Assembly: GCA_910584585.1 (NCBI GenBank)
Contig: CAJUBP010000003.1
Location: 140,702 to 204,701 of the forward strand
From: an uncultured Lachnospiraceae bacterium
GTDB lineage: Bacteria; Bacillota; Clostridia; Lachnospirales; Lachnospiraceae
Reading direction: 5' to 3'
DNA: 64,000 nt
Shown here: positions 15,519-24,052 of the stretch, in pieces
Layout of the letters: each line of letters opens with the position of its first letter
Position numbering within the stretch: position 1 is the stretch's first letter
Made by a program: the position numbers and the translations under genes
The notes under the pieces: generated by a model
The model's database searches: none
The model's input: only the letters and a program-made list of their open reading frames with translations
Told to the model about the DNA's origin: nothing

Positions 15519-16771
15519 TATGCCTCCACCTCCTTCACCAGTTCTGAGTACGGGATTTTCTCCCCGCCCCGCTCCACAAAAATATCCTCCGGCGCAATCC
15601 CGATTTCCACGGCACGGCGAAGGATAACAGATGCGTATTTTTCATCCAGTTCCATCATGTGGCAGACGCGGTTCATCTGCTCGCATGCCATCATCGTGGA
15701 GCCGCTGCCGCCGAAAGTGTCTATCACGATGGCGTTCTCCTGCGAGGAATTGCTGATCGGATAGCAGAGCAGGTCAAGCGGCTTGGAGGTCGGGTGGTTC
15801 TTGTTCCGCTTCGGCTTGTCGTAGTTCCAGATGGTGGTCTGCTTCCGGTCGGAATACCACGGATGTTTGCCGTTCTTCAGAAAACCATACAGCACAGGCT
15901 CATGCTGCCACTGGTAATCCGAACGCCCAAGCACCAGGGAATTCTTCACCCAGATGCACACACCCGCAAGGTGGAATCCTGCGTCCACAAAGGCTTTCCT
16001 GAAATTCAGCCCCTCCGTGTCCGCATGGAACACATACGCCGCGCCGCCTTTTTCCAGATGCTCCGCCATGTTCTGAAAGGAATTGTACAGAAAAGTGTAG
16101 AACTCCCCGTTCTCCATGCTGTCATTCTGGATGGAAAGCCCGCTGCCGCTCCTGAATGCGACGTTATACGGCGGGTCCGTCACGATGAGGTTTGCCTTCT
16201 TCCCGTCCATGAGCGCCGCCACATCCTCCGCACTGGTGGCGTCCCCGCACATCAGCCTGTGCCTGCCCACCGTCCAGATGTCGCCCCGCTCCACGAACGC
16301 CGCTTTCTCCAGTGCCGCAGAAAGGTCGAAACCATCATCTTTCACATCTTTTTCACCGTCCGCAGCAAAAAGGTCTGCTATCTCATCCTCACCGAAGCCC
16401 GTCAGCGATACATCAAAATCCGCACCCTGCAGGGATTCAATCTCGATGCGGAGCAGCTCCTCATCCCATCCGGCATCCAAGGCCATGCGGTTGTCCGCAA
16501 GGATGTAGGCTTTTTTCTGTGCCTCTGTCAGATAGTCCACAAACACACACGGGACTTCCGTGATCCCTTCCTCCTTTGCCGCCGCAATCCTGCCATGCCC
16601 AGCGATGACATTAAAATCCCGGTCGATGATGACCGGGTTAATGAAGCCGAACTCCCGCAGGGATGAGCGGAGCTTGGTGAGCTGCTCCGGCGAGTGCGTC
16701 CGCGCATTGTTCACATATGGCACTAATTTTGAGAGCGGCACAAGTTGCATCTCGGTTGTCGTCTTACCCAT
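15518..16771 (-). CDS. ParB-like plus DNA adenine/cytosine-N4 methyltransferase
   Basis: A 417-residue fusion. Residues 1-100 are a ParB/Srx-like domain (LSKLVPYVNNARTHSPEQLT, then INPVIIDRDFNVIAGHGRIA), common on phage methyltransferases. The second part is a beta-class N-methyltransferase: the catalytic DPPYNVAF motif stands before the SAM-binding FGGSGSTMMACEQ motif near the C-terminus, with HPTSKPLDLL between. The ATG of MGKTTTEMQ is used because AGAGGAAAA precedes it. The gene ends by overlapping the C5 methyltransferase start, so the two enzymes are made together. Target sequence unknown. Confidence 0.9.
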   Translation of the reverse strand: MGKTTTEMQLVPLSKLVPYVNNARTHSPEQLTKLRSSLREFGFINPVIIDRDFNVIAGHGRIAAAKEEGITEVPCVFVDYLTEAQKKAYILADNRMALDAGWDEELLRIEIESLQGADFDVSLTGFGEDEIADLFAADGEKDVKDDGFDLSAALEKAAFVERGDIWTVGRHRLMCGDATSAEDVAALMDGKKANLIVTDPPYNVAFRSGSGLSIQNDSMENGEFYTFLYNSFQNMAEHLEKGGAAYVFHADTEGLNFRKAFVDAGFHLAGVCIWVKNSLVLGRSDYQWQHEPVLYGFLKNGKHPWYSDRKQTTIWNYDKPKRNKNHPTSKPLDLLCYPISNSSQENAIVIDTFGGSGSTMMACEQMNRVCHMMELDEKYASVILRRAVEIGIAPEDIFVERGGEKIPYSELVKEVEA

Positions 16772-16778
16772 TTTTCCT

Positions 16779-17321
16779 CTACACTCCTTTCCTTGCACGG
16801 AGCAGCCGCTCCATCACGTCATCCTGGGGCGTGTTCCCCTGGAATTCCACAGAGCAGTTCTCCTTCACAATCTGGTAGATCTGCATCCAGCAGTAATTGG
16901 TCTGCTTCATGTAGGACTGGCTCATGGTGACATAAGGGGAGGCGATGGCGGCACCCGTGGTTGGGTGCTTCGCAAGGAAGCCCGTGGAGGATACAATTTC
17001 CTCGCACTGAATCCACCGGGACACACTCATGGCGTACTGCTCCACCATCTGCACTGTGACCAGTTTTTCACATCCCCTTGCCTTCAGCCACGCATAGGTT
17101 TCGTTGTAGACTTCCTCCGCCACCAGCTCCCGCCCGCTTTTCTGCGGGGATTTCAGGAAGTCCTTCACGGGCGGCACTTCCATGCCCTCCAGTTCGGCAG
17201 GCTCCATCATAACTTCCGCCGTCCGGCCTTCGGCAATCTTCTCCGTCAGCGCCTTGGGTTTTCGTCCTGCCCCCGGCCTTGCACCGCCGCGCCTGCTGCC
17301 GTCTTTTGCCACTGTCCTCAC
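16779..17321 (-). CDS. terS: phage terminase small subunit (P27 type)
   Basis: A 180-residue protein with the basic, Gly/Arg-rich N-terminus GGARPGAGRKPKALTEKI (about residues 12-29), a hallmark of P27-type small terminases and related DNA-binding proteins. A helical oligomerisation region follows (ETYAWLKARG ... YAMSVSRWIQCEEI), ending in QDDVMERLLRARKG. The family recognises the packaging site on phage DNA. It lies right after the HNH gene, as usual, but the large subunit is about 7.5 kb further downstream. Confidence 0.83.
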   Translation of the reverse strand: MRTVAKDGSRRGGARPGAGRKPKALTEKIAEGRTAEVMMEPAELEGMEVPPVKDFLKSPQKSGRELVAEEVYNETYAWLKARGCEKLVTVQMVEQYAMSVSRWIQCEEIVSSTGFLAKHPTTGAAIASPYVTMSQSYMKQTNYCWMQIYQIVKENCSVEFQGNTPQDDVMERLLRARKGV

Positions 17322-17480
17322 CCCGTTTCTTTGATTTCGTTTGAAAAAATACTGCGGAAATCAAACGCCGCAGCACCTTAAAAAGCCTATGGGACATGGA
17401 AACCGCCAAGGGGTTAATCCCCCGTTTGATTTCCGGTTTTTATGCACGAAGCCCCAGGCCGCTGTCCTGATAAATCTGTT

Positions 17481-17834
17481 TTAGAGATTTTGACCGCCCC
17501 TCCCGCCATGGATTTTCTCATGGCAGGAATTACACAGGCTCATCAGGTTGCTTTCCTCATTAGTGCCGCCATCCGCTATGGCGGTCTTATGATGCACCAG
17601 CACGGCGGGAGTGTACTTCCCATCACTTAAGCACCTCTCGCACAGCGGATGCCCCGCAATGTACCTGTTCCTTATCTTCTTCCACGTGCTGCCGTACCGC
17701 CCGCCGCTGTCATAACCCCTGGTGAAATGGTTGTAGTGCCTGTTCATCAGCTTTGCGTGTTCCTCACAGTAAACCCCGTCCGCCAGCTTTGGGCAGCCAG
17801 AGTAACGGCACGGCCGTTTCGGTTTCCTCGGCAT
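17481..17834 (-). CDS. HNH endonuclease
   Basis: A 117-residue HNH nuclease. Zinc ligands are in HPLCERCL and NLMSLCNSCHEKIH; the catalytic His pair is VHHKTAIADGG. An extra Cys/His cluster near the N-terminus (CRYSGCPKLADGVYCEEH) is also typical of the phage type. The ATG of MPRKPKRPC is chosen because GGGGAGG stands 8 bases ahead. HNH proteins next to terminase genes take part in cos-site cleavage during packaging in HK97-like phages; here it directly precedes the small subunit. Confidence 0.92.
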   Translation of the reverse strand: MPRKPKRPCRYSGCPKLADGVYCEEHAKLMNRHYNHFTRGYDSGGRYGSTWKKIRNRYIAGHPLCERCLSDGKYTPAVLVHHKTAIADGGTNEESNLMSLCNSCHEKIHGGRGGQNL

Positions 17835-17960
17835 CTGCTTCACCTCCCCATGGCATAAAGAAAGCCCCCGCAGGAGAAGCTCCCACGAAGGCCGCCAGTC
17901 TTTATGCAGTTTTCGATATTATCAGTATACCACGCCTTAAGGCAAACATTTTACACGATA

Positions 17961-18422
17961 TTACTCATGTGCATCCCCGCCCGGCTTTTTCGGTTCAAAT
18001 CTCATGTCCTTACAGACATTTGCGAATGACCGGTATGTGCCTGCCACCAGCTCCGACCAGTGTTCCAACTGCCCCGTCATGATCTCCATCTGCCGAAGCA
18101 GCTTGTAGATGTGGAACTCCGGGTCGTAATTGCCGACGTTCTCGTTGATGTCCAGCTCATCAAACATTTTCTGCGTGTTCTCCAATGCCACGGCATTGAA
18201 TGTCTCCATGTTCTCCGCCATAGTCCCGATGATCAGCTTCTCCAGTTCCTCCGCCGTGGTGAATTCCTCAAACACCTCAAAGTAATGGTACTGGTCGTTG
18301 TACACATAGAAAAAGTTCGGTCCTTTCCTGCCAATGGCGATGTCCGAATCCCACTCGCTCCAATAATCGCTGTATTTTTCAGCCACCGCCATGATCTTCG
18401 AAACTTCATCCCCTTCTGCCAT
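17961..18422 (-). CDS. hypothetical acidic phage protein
   Basis: A 153-residue protein with GAGGAGG before its ATG. It opens MAEGDEVSKIMAVAEKYSDY and includes GPNFFYVYNDQYHYFEVFEE (about 34-53), unusually rich in Tyr and Phe, then acidic helices. I do not recognise a family or motif. It lies between the late regulator gene and the HNH gene. Confidence 0.6.
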   Translation of the reverse strand: MAEGDEVSKIMAVAEKYSDYWSEWDSDIAIGRKGPNFFYVYNDQYHYFEVFEEFTTAEELEKLIIGTMAENMETFNAVALENTQKMFDELDINENVGNYDPEFHIYKLLRQMEIMTGQLEHWSELVAGTYRSFANVCKDMRFEPKKPGGDAHE

Positions 18423-18499
18423 CCTGCACCTCCTCTCGTTTTGGTATGGTGCATATTACCGTCATTCAGGGAATATATCCACTCCTATTTTCATAAATT

Positions 18500-18961
18500 T
18501 CAGGATTTCCCAAAAAGCAGGATGGTCAAATGGTGCAGCGCACGGTTCTTTTTGTTATAGGCGGAACTCTGCTCAATGTGGAAGTGGTCTGCAATTTTAT
18601 AGATGACGCTGCTGCCGTATTCGTTGCTGCTGCTATAAAAGGCTTCCAGCACATACCTCTCATCTTCCGAAAGCTCCTCCCATGCCGGAAGGAACCACGC
18701 CATATACTCCACTGCCTGGCGGTAACGCTCTTTCAGGACATCGATTTCCTCAATGCCCTTTATCATCCTGTCCTCTACAGCATGGGGATTGTGTGTGCGG
18801 GGCATCCCGTCAGACTGCGGGCTGCTGACACCGCCCATCTTCTCATATGCCGCCTTTATCTCATCATCCGTATGTTCGATGATGAATTTCATGCTGCTGT
18901 AATCTTTCAATGCATCCACGGCCGCCGACCGCTTGTCAAGGTACTTCCAGATAATGCTCAT
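18500..18961 (-). CDS. ArpU/RinA-like late transcription regulator
   Basis: A 153-residue protein starting MSIIWKYLDKRSAAVDALKD; the ATG has GGAGG 8 bases upstream. The C-terminal part, SEDERYVLEAFYSSSNEYGS then IADHFHIEQSSAYNKKNRAL, has the region-4-like helix-turn-helix of ArpU/RinA-type phage regulators, which switch on packaging and structural genes. Its place just upstream of HNH and terminase genes fits that role. The family call is by motif and position, not by close identity. Confidence 0.72.
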   Translation of the reverse strand: MSIIWKYLDKRSAAVDALKDYSSMKFIIEHTDDEIKAAYEKMGGVSSPQSDGMPRTHNPHAVEDRMIKGIEEIDVLKERYRQAVEYMAWFLPAWEELSEDERYVLEAFYSSSNEYGSSVIYKIADHFHIEQSSAYNKKNRALHHLTILLFGKS

Positions 18962-19070
18962 AAGCCATGCCTCCAATCAAAATAGATTTGCTTCCCCCGG
19001 ATTTTCATGGATTGTCATTGATTTTCATTGATTGGCCCAGATTTGCAATTTTGACTGGCGGCATTCCCGC

Positions 19071-20435
19071 TTATACCTTAAGGTCTGCCTTCACCGCATC
19101 GATCAGTGCGGTCTGTGTGGTGTCCTTCTCGGATAATGCCTTCATGATCCGCTCGTCTATGGTGCCTTTCGTGATGATGTGCTGCACCACCACGGTTTCG
19201 GATGCCTGCCCCTGCCGCCACAGCCTCGCCACCGTCTGCTGGTATAGCTCAAGGCTCCATGTCAGCCCGAACCACACCAACGTGTTTCCTCCGCTCTGGA
19301 GGTTGAGGCCATGCCCCGCACTTGCCGGGTGGATCAATGCCACCGGGATTTCCCCGGCGTTCCACCTGCGGATGCTGGAATCCGTGTCCAGCCTTGCATA
19401 TGGGATTTTCAGCTTTTGGAGCCGCCCCGAAATCCTCTCAAGGTCATGCCGGAACCAGTAAGCCACCAATACTGGCTTTCCGTTCGCCGCTTCGATGATG
19501 TCCTCCAGAGCGTCCAGCTTCCGCTCATGGATGGCGACTGTTTCCCCAGCATCGGTGTATATTGCCCCGTCCGCCATCTGCGACAGCTTCCCGGAAAGGG
19601 ATGCGGCATTGGCGGCTGTAATTTCCCCGCCCGGTAGCTGCAGGACAAGGTCTTTTTTCAGTTCCTCGTATTTCTCCCGCTCCGTTTCGGAAAGGTACAC
19701 CGTGTACCTGGAATTTATCAGTTTCGGCATCTGCAGGTGGTCGGTGAATTTCATGGAGATTGTGATGTCTGATATTCTGCTGTAAATCTGCTTCTCCGCC
19801 CCCGGCAGCGGCTTGTAGGAGAATACCACCTGCCCGTTCTGCTTATCCGGCCGGAAGTAGGAGGTGCGGTACTGCCCGATGAACCTGCCAAGCCGCTCCC
19901 CCATGTCCAGCAGCCGGAACTCCGCCCACAAGTCCATCAGACCGTTGCTGCTCGGTGTGCCGGTCAGCCCCACGATGCGCTTTACCTTCGGCCGGACTTT
20001 CATCAATGCCCGGAACCGCTTCGTCTGATGGTTCTTGAAAGAGGACAGTTCATCGATCACCACCATGTCAAAGTCAAACGGTATGCCGCTCTCCGCAATC
20101 ATCCACTGCACATTCTCACGGTTGATGAGGTAAATATCCGCTTTTTTCCGAAGCGCCGCCACCCTTTCTGTTTCTGTCCCGACGGCTACTGAATAACGAA
20201 GCTCACTCAGATGGTCCCATTTTTCAATCTCCGCTCCCCATGTGTTCCGTGCCACCCGCAGCGGGGCAATCACCAGAATGCGGCGAACCTTGAAGCTGTC
20301 AAACAGAAGATTATTTAAAGCCGTCAGCGTGATGCTTGTTTTGCCAAGCCCCATGTCCAAAAGGACTGCCGCCACCGGGTGTGTTTCGATATATTCCGTA
20401 GCAAATCTCTGGTATTCATGCGGACTGTATCTCAT
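19071..20435 (-). CDS. SNF2-type phage DNA helicase
   Basis: A 454-residue SF2 helicase starting MRYSPHEYQRFATEYIETHP, with GGAGGG ahead. Motif I is LLDMGLGKTS (about 27-36), motif II VVIDELSSFKN, motif III GLTGTPSSNG; the C-terminal RecA lobe has RRWNAGEIPVALIHPASAGH, LVWFGLTWSLELYQQT and ARLWRQGQ (motif VI). This compact SNF2-like type is common in Siphoviridae replication modules. Its start overlaps the VRR-NUC gene by 20 bases. Confidence 0.92.
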   Translation of the reverse strand: MRYSPHEYQRFATEYIETHPVAAVLLDMGLGKTSITLTALNNLLFDSFKVRRILVIAPLRVARNTWGAEIEKWDHLSELRYSVAVGTETERVAALRKKADIYLINRENVQWMIAESGIPFDFDMVVIDELSSFKNHQTKRFRALMKVRPKVKRIVGLTGTPSSNGLMDLWAEFRLLDMGERLGRFIGQYRTSYFRPDKQNGQVVFSYKPLPGAEKQIYSRISDITISMKFTDHLQMPKLINSRYTVYLSETEREKYEELKKDLVLQLPGGEITAANAASLSGKLSQMADGAIYTDAGETVAIHERKLDALEDIIEAANGKPVLVAYWFRHDLERISGRLQKLKIPYARLDTDSSIRRWNAGEIPVALIHPASAGHGLNLQSGGNTLVWFGLTWSLELYQQTVARLWRQGQASETVVVQHIITKGTIDERIMKALSEKDTTQTALIDAVKADLKV

Positions 20436-20697
20436 CAATGATCCCTCCAATCTGCGATTCGTTATCCAGCACATACACTTTAAATCCCAACTGCCGAAGC
20501 TGCCTGTGCCGTGCCAACTGCAGGGGGCGGGGCTTTTTCCCTGGAGCCTTGACCTCCACAAATGCCATTTTCCCATCCGGGAGAAGTGCCAGTCTGTCAG
20601 GCACCCCATCAAAACCGGGCGATGTGAACTTTACTGCCAATCCCCCGACGGCCTTAACAGCCGCCTTGAATTTCTGCTCTATAGTTTTCTCTCTCAT
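20416..20697 (-). CDS. VRR-NUC domain nuclease
   Basis: A 93-residue stand-alone VRR-NUC nuclease (PD-(D/E)xK fold). The family motif is GFDGVPDRLALLPDGKMAFV, then EVKAPGKKPRPLQ; the D, E and K of PD...ExK are all present, followed by QLARHRQLRQLGFKVYVLD. The start is ATG of MREKTIEQKF with GGAGG upstream. Viral VRR-NUC proteins act on branched DNA and usually sit next to a SNF2-type helicase, as here. Confidence 0.93.
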   Translation of the reverse strand: MREKTIEQKFKAAVKAVGGLAVKFTSPGFDGVPDRLALLPDGKMAFVEVKAPGKKPRPLQLARHRQLRQLGFKVYVLDNESQIGGIIDEIQSA

Positions 20698-20743
20698 GCA
20701 AATGCCTCCAATCCCTTTATTTTTCAAGCATTCCAGCCTTTAG

Positions 20744-20849
20744 GGTGCAGGTCGGTGCAAGTCGTACCTAAAACTCCTCTATAAGTGATTTTTTGCTGAA
20801 AAAACTGCCCTAAAGGGGGTTTATACCAAGACCTGCACCGACCTGCACC
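20744..20849. repeat. paired 10-bp repeats in inverted array (possible phage origin)
   Basis: Two tandem 10-bp units lie at 20744-20763 (GGTGCAGGTC, GGTGCAAGTC). Two units in the opposite direction lie at 20830-20849 (GACCTGCACC twice, identical). A second inverted pair, CCTTTAGGG (about 20737-20745) and CCCTAAAGG (about 20808-20816), partly interleaves. The array lies between the VRR-NUC and primase-helicase genes, where phage origins are often found. An operator or an RNA structure is possible instead. Confidence 0.7.
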
Positions 20850-20871
20850 TTTCCCCAAAACATGGGCTTTC

Positions 20872-23112
20872 TCAGTCCTCAAAATCTTCCTCCTTTATCC
20901 GCAGCCCGTACACGATAATGCCGGCCTTCGCCTTTCTCCGGGAAAAGCCGGCAGACTCCAGCGCATTATAAAAATCTGCCGTGCTTCTGGTGTACTCGCC
21001 CGTCCGCATACAGTAACTGCGGTATTCCTGGTACAGAACGCCGGATTTCTCCCGATAAGTCTTATCAGCCTCGCAGCACTCATTCAGGAAATGCCCAAGC
21101 CAGTCATTGTCCTCCCGATAGGATTTGATGGCATCCTCCACGCAGGCAGGGCAGGGGATATGGAAGTTCCGGTCAATGGCTTTCTTTGCACCCTCAATGA
21201 TCCACGCCATGACAGCCGGGGACGCTTCCGACACAAGGAAATCCGCATAGTTCTTCACGTCCCCCGCGCCCTCTATCCTGGCATGGAAGGGGATCACGAT
21301 TAAGCGCCGCCACGTTCCCGGATCATTTGCACCCACCCTCGGCAGGTGGTTGGTATACAGCACGAGGGTGTGGCTCGGCGTGAAAGAAAACGGGTCTTTA
21401 TATTTTTTCTCCGCAAAAATCTCATCCGTGGAACACATCTGCTTTACCACTGAGGTGTTCAGCCGCATCCCTTCCTCCAGCTCGGCGGCAATAATAAGCC
21501 GTTTGCCCTTCGCCTCGGCAAGCTCCGGCTTCACGTTCCTCTTGCAACCTACGGTCAGCGTATCGGCGGACATATTCCCGCTGTAGGTTCCAAGCACACG
21601 GGCTATCGTGTTCCAGAAGGTAGACTTTCCGTTCCTTCCCTCCCCGTAGGCAATCACCAGCGATTCCATGTAGACACGCCCCACTGCTGCCATGCCCACA
21701 ATCTGCTGCACATAATCAATTAATTCCTGGTTTTTGCAGAAAATAGTGTCCAAGGAATCCCGCCACAGCTTTTTTCCTTTATCGCCGGGAGCTGCCGCCG
21801 TCATTTTGGTGATATAATCCTCCGGGCTGTGGTCGCGCTTCCCCTCCAGCCCGTCCGGAAGGTAATAGGTGCCGTCCGGCGTGTTCAAAAGGAACCCGTC
21901 TTTGTCAAGGTCTGATACGCTGATTTCCAGCATCGGCTTTGCCGCCTGCAGCGCCGACACCACATACTTCATATCCCTCCGCTTCATCACGAACGCCTTA
22001 TATGCCTGGGCGGACAGATACGCAAGGTAGGCGTCCATCTGCCCGCTGCTGATCTTCTTTTCCAGCGACTTCCCGCCGGAAGTAATGGCATCCTCCGAAA
22101 TGCCCGTGTCCATAAGTGCCTGCCGTGTACGGTCGATCTCATCCTTTGCGTCCGCAAGCTGAAGGTCGAGGAACTCTTCTGCCGCACCTACCGCCTGCTG
22201 CTTCGATTCCACCCAATACTGCCCACAGAAACGCAGATAGTCTGTGGCCGCCGTGTACCGAAGCTCTACGCCATACTCCCTGGTCAGCACCTTCGCCTGC
22301 CCGATGTCCGAGTAATCGCCCGGCTTTAAGGATTCCCTCCCGAACTCGTCATTGTATGCATCCGGGGCGACATAGCCCTCCTGTCCCTGCACCTTTTCCG
22401 CAAAGCGGCAGGCGCTCTGCCAGATCATAGCAAGCTCCGCCTCCTCCAGAGGCGGATTGCATTTATTGGCTTCCTCCATGAAAATCTCATGTGCCTTTTC
22501 CGTTGCCCCGTACCGTTTGACCACGCGCCCCGCAAAATGGGACATGGTGGCGTTCCTCTGCCCCTGCGGTATCTCCCTGCCGCCCTGCGGCTTCACGATA
22601 CAGTCAATGGTGATCTCGCCCTCATGCCACAGGATGGAATCTGCCGGATGCCCGAAGATGAACCGGGCGGAATCCAGCGCCTTGGCGTCAAAGAACGGGA
22701 ATTTCTGCTGTATGGCTTTCTTCAAAGACGCGCACGCCTCCCCGTCTGTAATCGGATCATGCGGGAAGTACACATGGAATCTCGGTCTTGCGGACTTCCC
22801 CTCCTTCGGTTTCATATTGTTCCGGCTCGGCACCACAACAAATGCCACATCCCTCCCAATCTTTCCTTCCAAATCCTCCGGATGAATCCAGTCATCCGGA
22901 TTGTCAGAATGGGAATTATCGCAGTCCATCACGTCCACATCACAGGAGAGGAAATGATCCCCGCTCCTGCGGCAGTTCTTGAATTCGGCGCACACATGGT
23001 CGAACGCCACCACCTCCATACAGTCGTCCTCATTGTCAATGACGCGCCTGTTGGGATATAAGCTGTTCTTTGCGTTCCCCCTGCAGTTCGCCGTATAAAA
23101 TGTCATTTTCAT
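20872..23112 (-). CDS. phage primase-helicase (D5/P4 type)
   Basis: A 746-residue replication protein. The N-terminal ~200 residues contain the primase-like part (CDVDVMDCDNSHSDNPDDWI, later PRFHVYFPHD and DSARFIFGHP). The C-terminal SF3 helicase has Walker A YGEGRNGKSTFWNT (about residues 470-483), Walker B LIIAAELEEGMRLN and sensor LVLYTNHLPRVG with RRLIVIPF. This is the D5-N/DUF5906 type used by temperate Firmicutes phages to start replication. It lies next to the repeat array at 20744-20849 and overlaps its upstream neighbour by 4 bases. Confidence 0.93.
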   Translation of the reverse strand: MKMTFYTANCRGNAKNSLYPNRRVIDNEDDCMEVVAFDHVCAEFKNCRRSGDHFLSCDVDVMDCDNSHSDNPDDWIHPEDLEGKIGRDVAFVVVPSRNNMKPKEGKSARPRFHVYFPHDPITDGEACASLKKAIQQKFPFFDAKALDSARFIFGHPADSILWHEGEITIDCIVKPQGGREIPQGQRNATMSHFAGRVVKRYGATEKAHEIFMEEANKCNPPLEEAELAMIWQSACRFAEKVQGQEGYVAPDAYNDEFGRESLKPGDYSDIGQAKVLTREYGVELRYTAATDYLRFCGQYWVESKQQAVGAAEEFLDLQLADAKDEIDRTRQALMDTGISEDAITSGGKSLEKKISSGQMDAYLAYLSAQAYKAFVMKRRDMKYVVSALQAAKPMLEISVSDLDKDGFLLNTPDGTYYLPDGLEGKRDHSPEDYITKMTAAAPGDKGKKLWRDSLDTIFCKNQELIDYVQQIVGMAAVGRVYMESLVIAYGEGRNGKSTFWNTIARVLGTYSGNMSADTLTVGCKRNVKPELAEAKGKRLIIAAELEEGMRLNTSVVKQMCSTDEIFAEKKYKDPFSFTPSHTLVLYTNHLPRVGANDPGTWRRLIVIPFHARIEGAGDVKNYADFLVSEASPAVMAWIIEGAKKAIDRNFHIPCPACVEDAIKSYREDNDWLGHFLNECCEADKTYREKSGVLYQEYRSYCMRTGEYTRSTADFYNALESAGFSRRKAKAGIIVYGLRIKEEDFED

Positions 23113-23540
23113 AATTTGCAGACCTCCTCGCAGTTTTCTGTGAAATAGCGTACTGGTATATCCCTCTTTTCCGCCTTCTTAATCTCCGCCGCCATCCCTG
23201 TGGATATGGTTTTCCCGAACACCCACAACTGCTCGCACTTCCCCAAAAGCACCATGCTCATGAACATACCGATTGCCCGCTCCGCAGGCTTCCCGTCATC
23301 CAGGAACTGCGGAAACAGAAGGTGCGGTGCAAACGGAATCGCGCCGTTCTTCACCGCAAACCTGCTGTACCGCCTCGCTTTCTGCGTGTTCCCTTCTGTG
23401 TCCCCGGCAAACGGGGAGCATATATAGACAAGCGGCCGGTATGCCCGTTTCGCCGCCCTTTCTTCCTTCCTGATCCCCGATAACGCCGCATGGCTCGTCG
23501 GGTCGCTGTATCCCTCACTGTTGTATCTGCTGATTCCCAT
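23109..23540 (-). CDS. DUF4406/DUF7768-like (deoxyribosyltransferase-fold) protein
   Basis: A 143-residue protein starting MGISRYNSEGYSDPTSHAAL, with GGAGGTG about 7 bases before this ATG. The core VYICSPFAGDTEGNTQKARR (about 44-63), then GAIPFAPHLLFPQFLDD and LGKCEQLWVFG, fits a Rossmann-like fold related to nucleoside 2-deoxyribosyltransferases. Such proteins are common in phage replication modules, but their substrates are not settled. It overlaps both neighbours. Confidence 0.75.
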   Translation of the reverse strand: MGISRYNSEGYSDPTSHAALSGIRKEERAAKRAYRPLVYICSPFAGDTEGNTQKARRYSRFAVKNGAIPFAPHLLFPQFLDDGKPAERAIGMFMSMVLLGKCEQLWVFGKTISTGMAAEIKKAEKRDIPVRYFTENCEEVCKL

Positions 23541-23712
23541 AAAACGCACCTCCATCCTGCCTGCATTTTTCTGTATAGACTGTGTCCGCAGACTTGTAAA
23601 ACGGGCAGTCCCTCCCGCCAAAATCATTGTCCTTTAAGCAGGTGCAGACACCGCCCCTGTTTGCGAAACAGTCGCCGTGTGTCCTGCACCCCTGCATTGC
23701 CGCCCTGCTCAT
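23515..23712 (-). CDS. small Cys-rich phage protein
   Basis: A 65-residue protein with AGGAGG before its ATG. It is recognisable from Firmicutes phages by CRTHGDCFANRGGVCTCLKD (about 9-28) and NDFGGRDCPFYK: six Cys in the first 40 residues point to a metal site. No function is known to me. It overlaps the next gene by 26 bases and the previous one by 4 bases. Confidence 0.7.
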   Translation of the reverse strand: MSRAAMQGCRTHGDCFANRGGVCTCLKDNDFGGRDCPFYKSADTVYTEKCRQDGGAFYGNQQIQQ

Positions 23713-24041
23713 CCCTTTCCGCCTCCTAAGATCAATCTGATATTATTTTCCATCCGTTTACGGAGGACTTCCGTCTTGTTAAACTGCGCCCTCCAGTGCC
23801 TCCGCTCCAGGGAATCTACAGGGAACCCCTCCGCTTTGTCCGTGTACATTTCACAGAGTGCCTTATACCCGTCTGCCATCTCCCTCAATTCGGAAAGCAG
23901 CTCCACCCTTGTTTCGTCGGAGCAATATTGATTGATGAGCTTTGCGGCTTTCCTCATCGCCGGCATCTTGCAGGGGAAGAACGCCTCCACAATAAGCTCC
24001 ATGTACCCCGTCCCGTATTCAATCCGTAGCCGTTCCATCAT
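23709..24041 (-). CDS. hypothetical phage protein
   Basis: A 110-residue protein, MMERLRIEYGTGYMELIVEA and on. GGGGG stands a few bases before the first of two consecutive ATGs. It is mostly helical and charged (ETRVELLSELREMADGYKAL, about 43-62) and ends RKRMENNIRLILGGGKG. I do not recognise the family. It sits directly after the DNA polymerase gene in a chain of overlapping genes. Confidence 0.6.
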   Translation of the reverse strand: MMERLRIEYGTGYMELIVEAFFPCKMPAMRKAAKLINQYCSDETRVELLSELREMADGYKALCEMYTDKAEGFPVDSLERRHWRAQFNKTEVLRKRMENNIRLILGGGKG

Positions 24042-24052
24042 GTACCCCCTGC

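Noticed and set aside
15518..16771. ParB-like N-terminal part as a partition protein
   Set aside because: The larger C-terminal part is a clear N-methyltransferase; ParB-like domains on phage methyltransferases are common and not partition factors.
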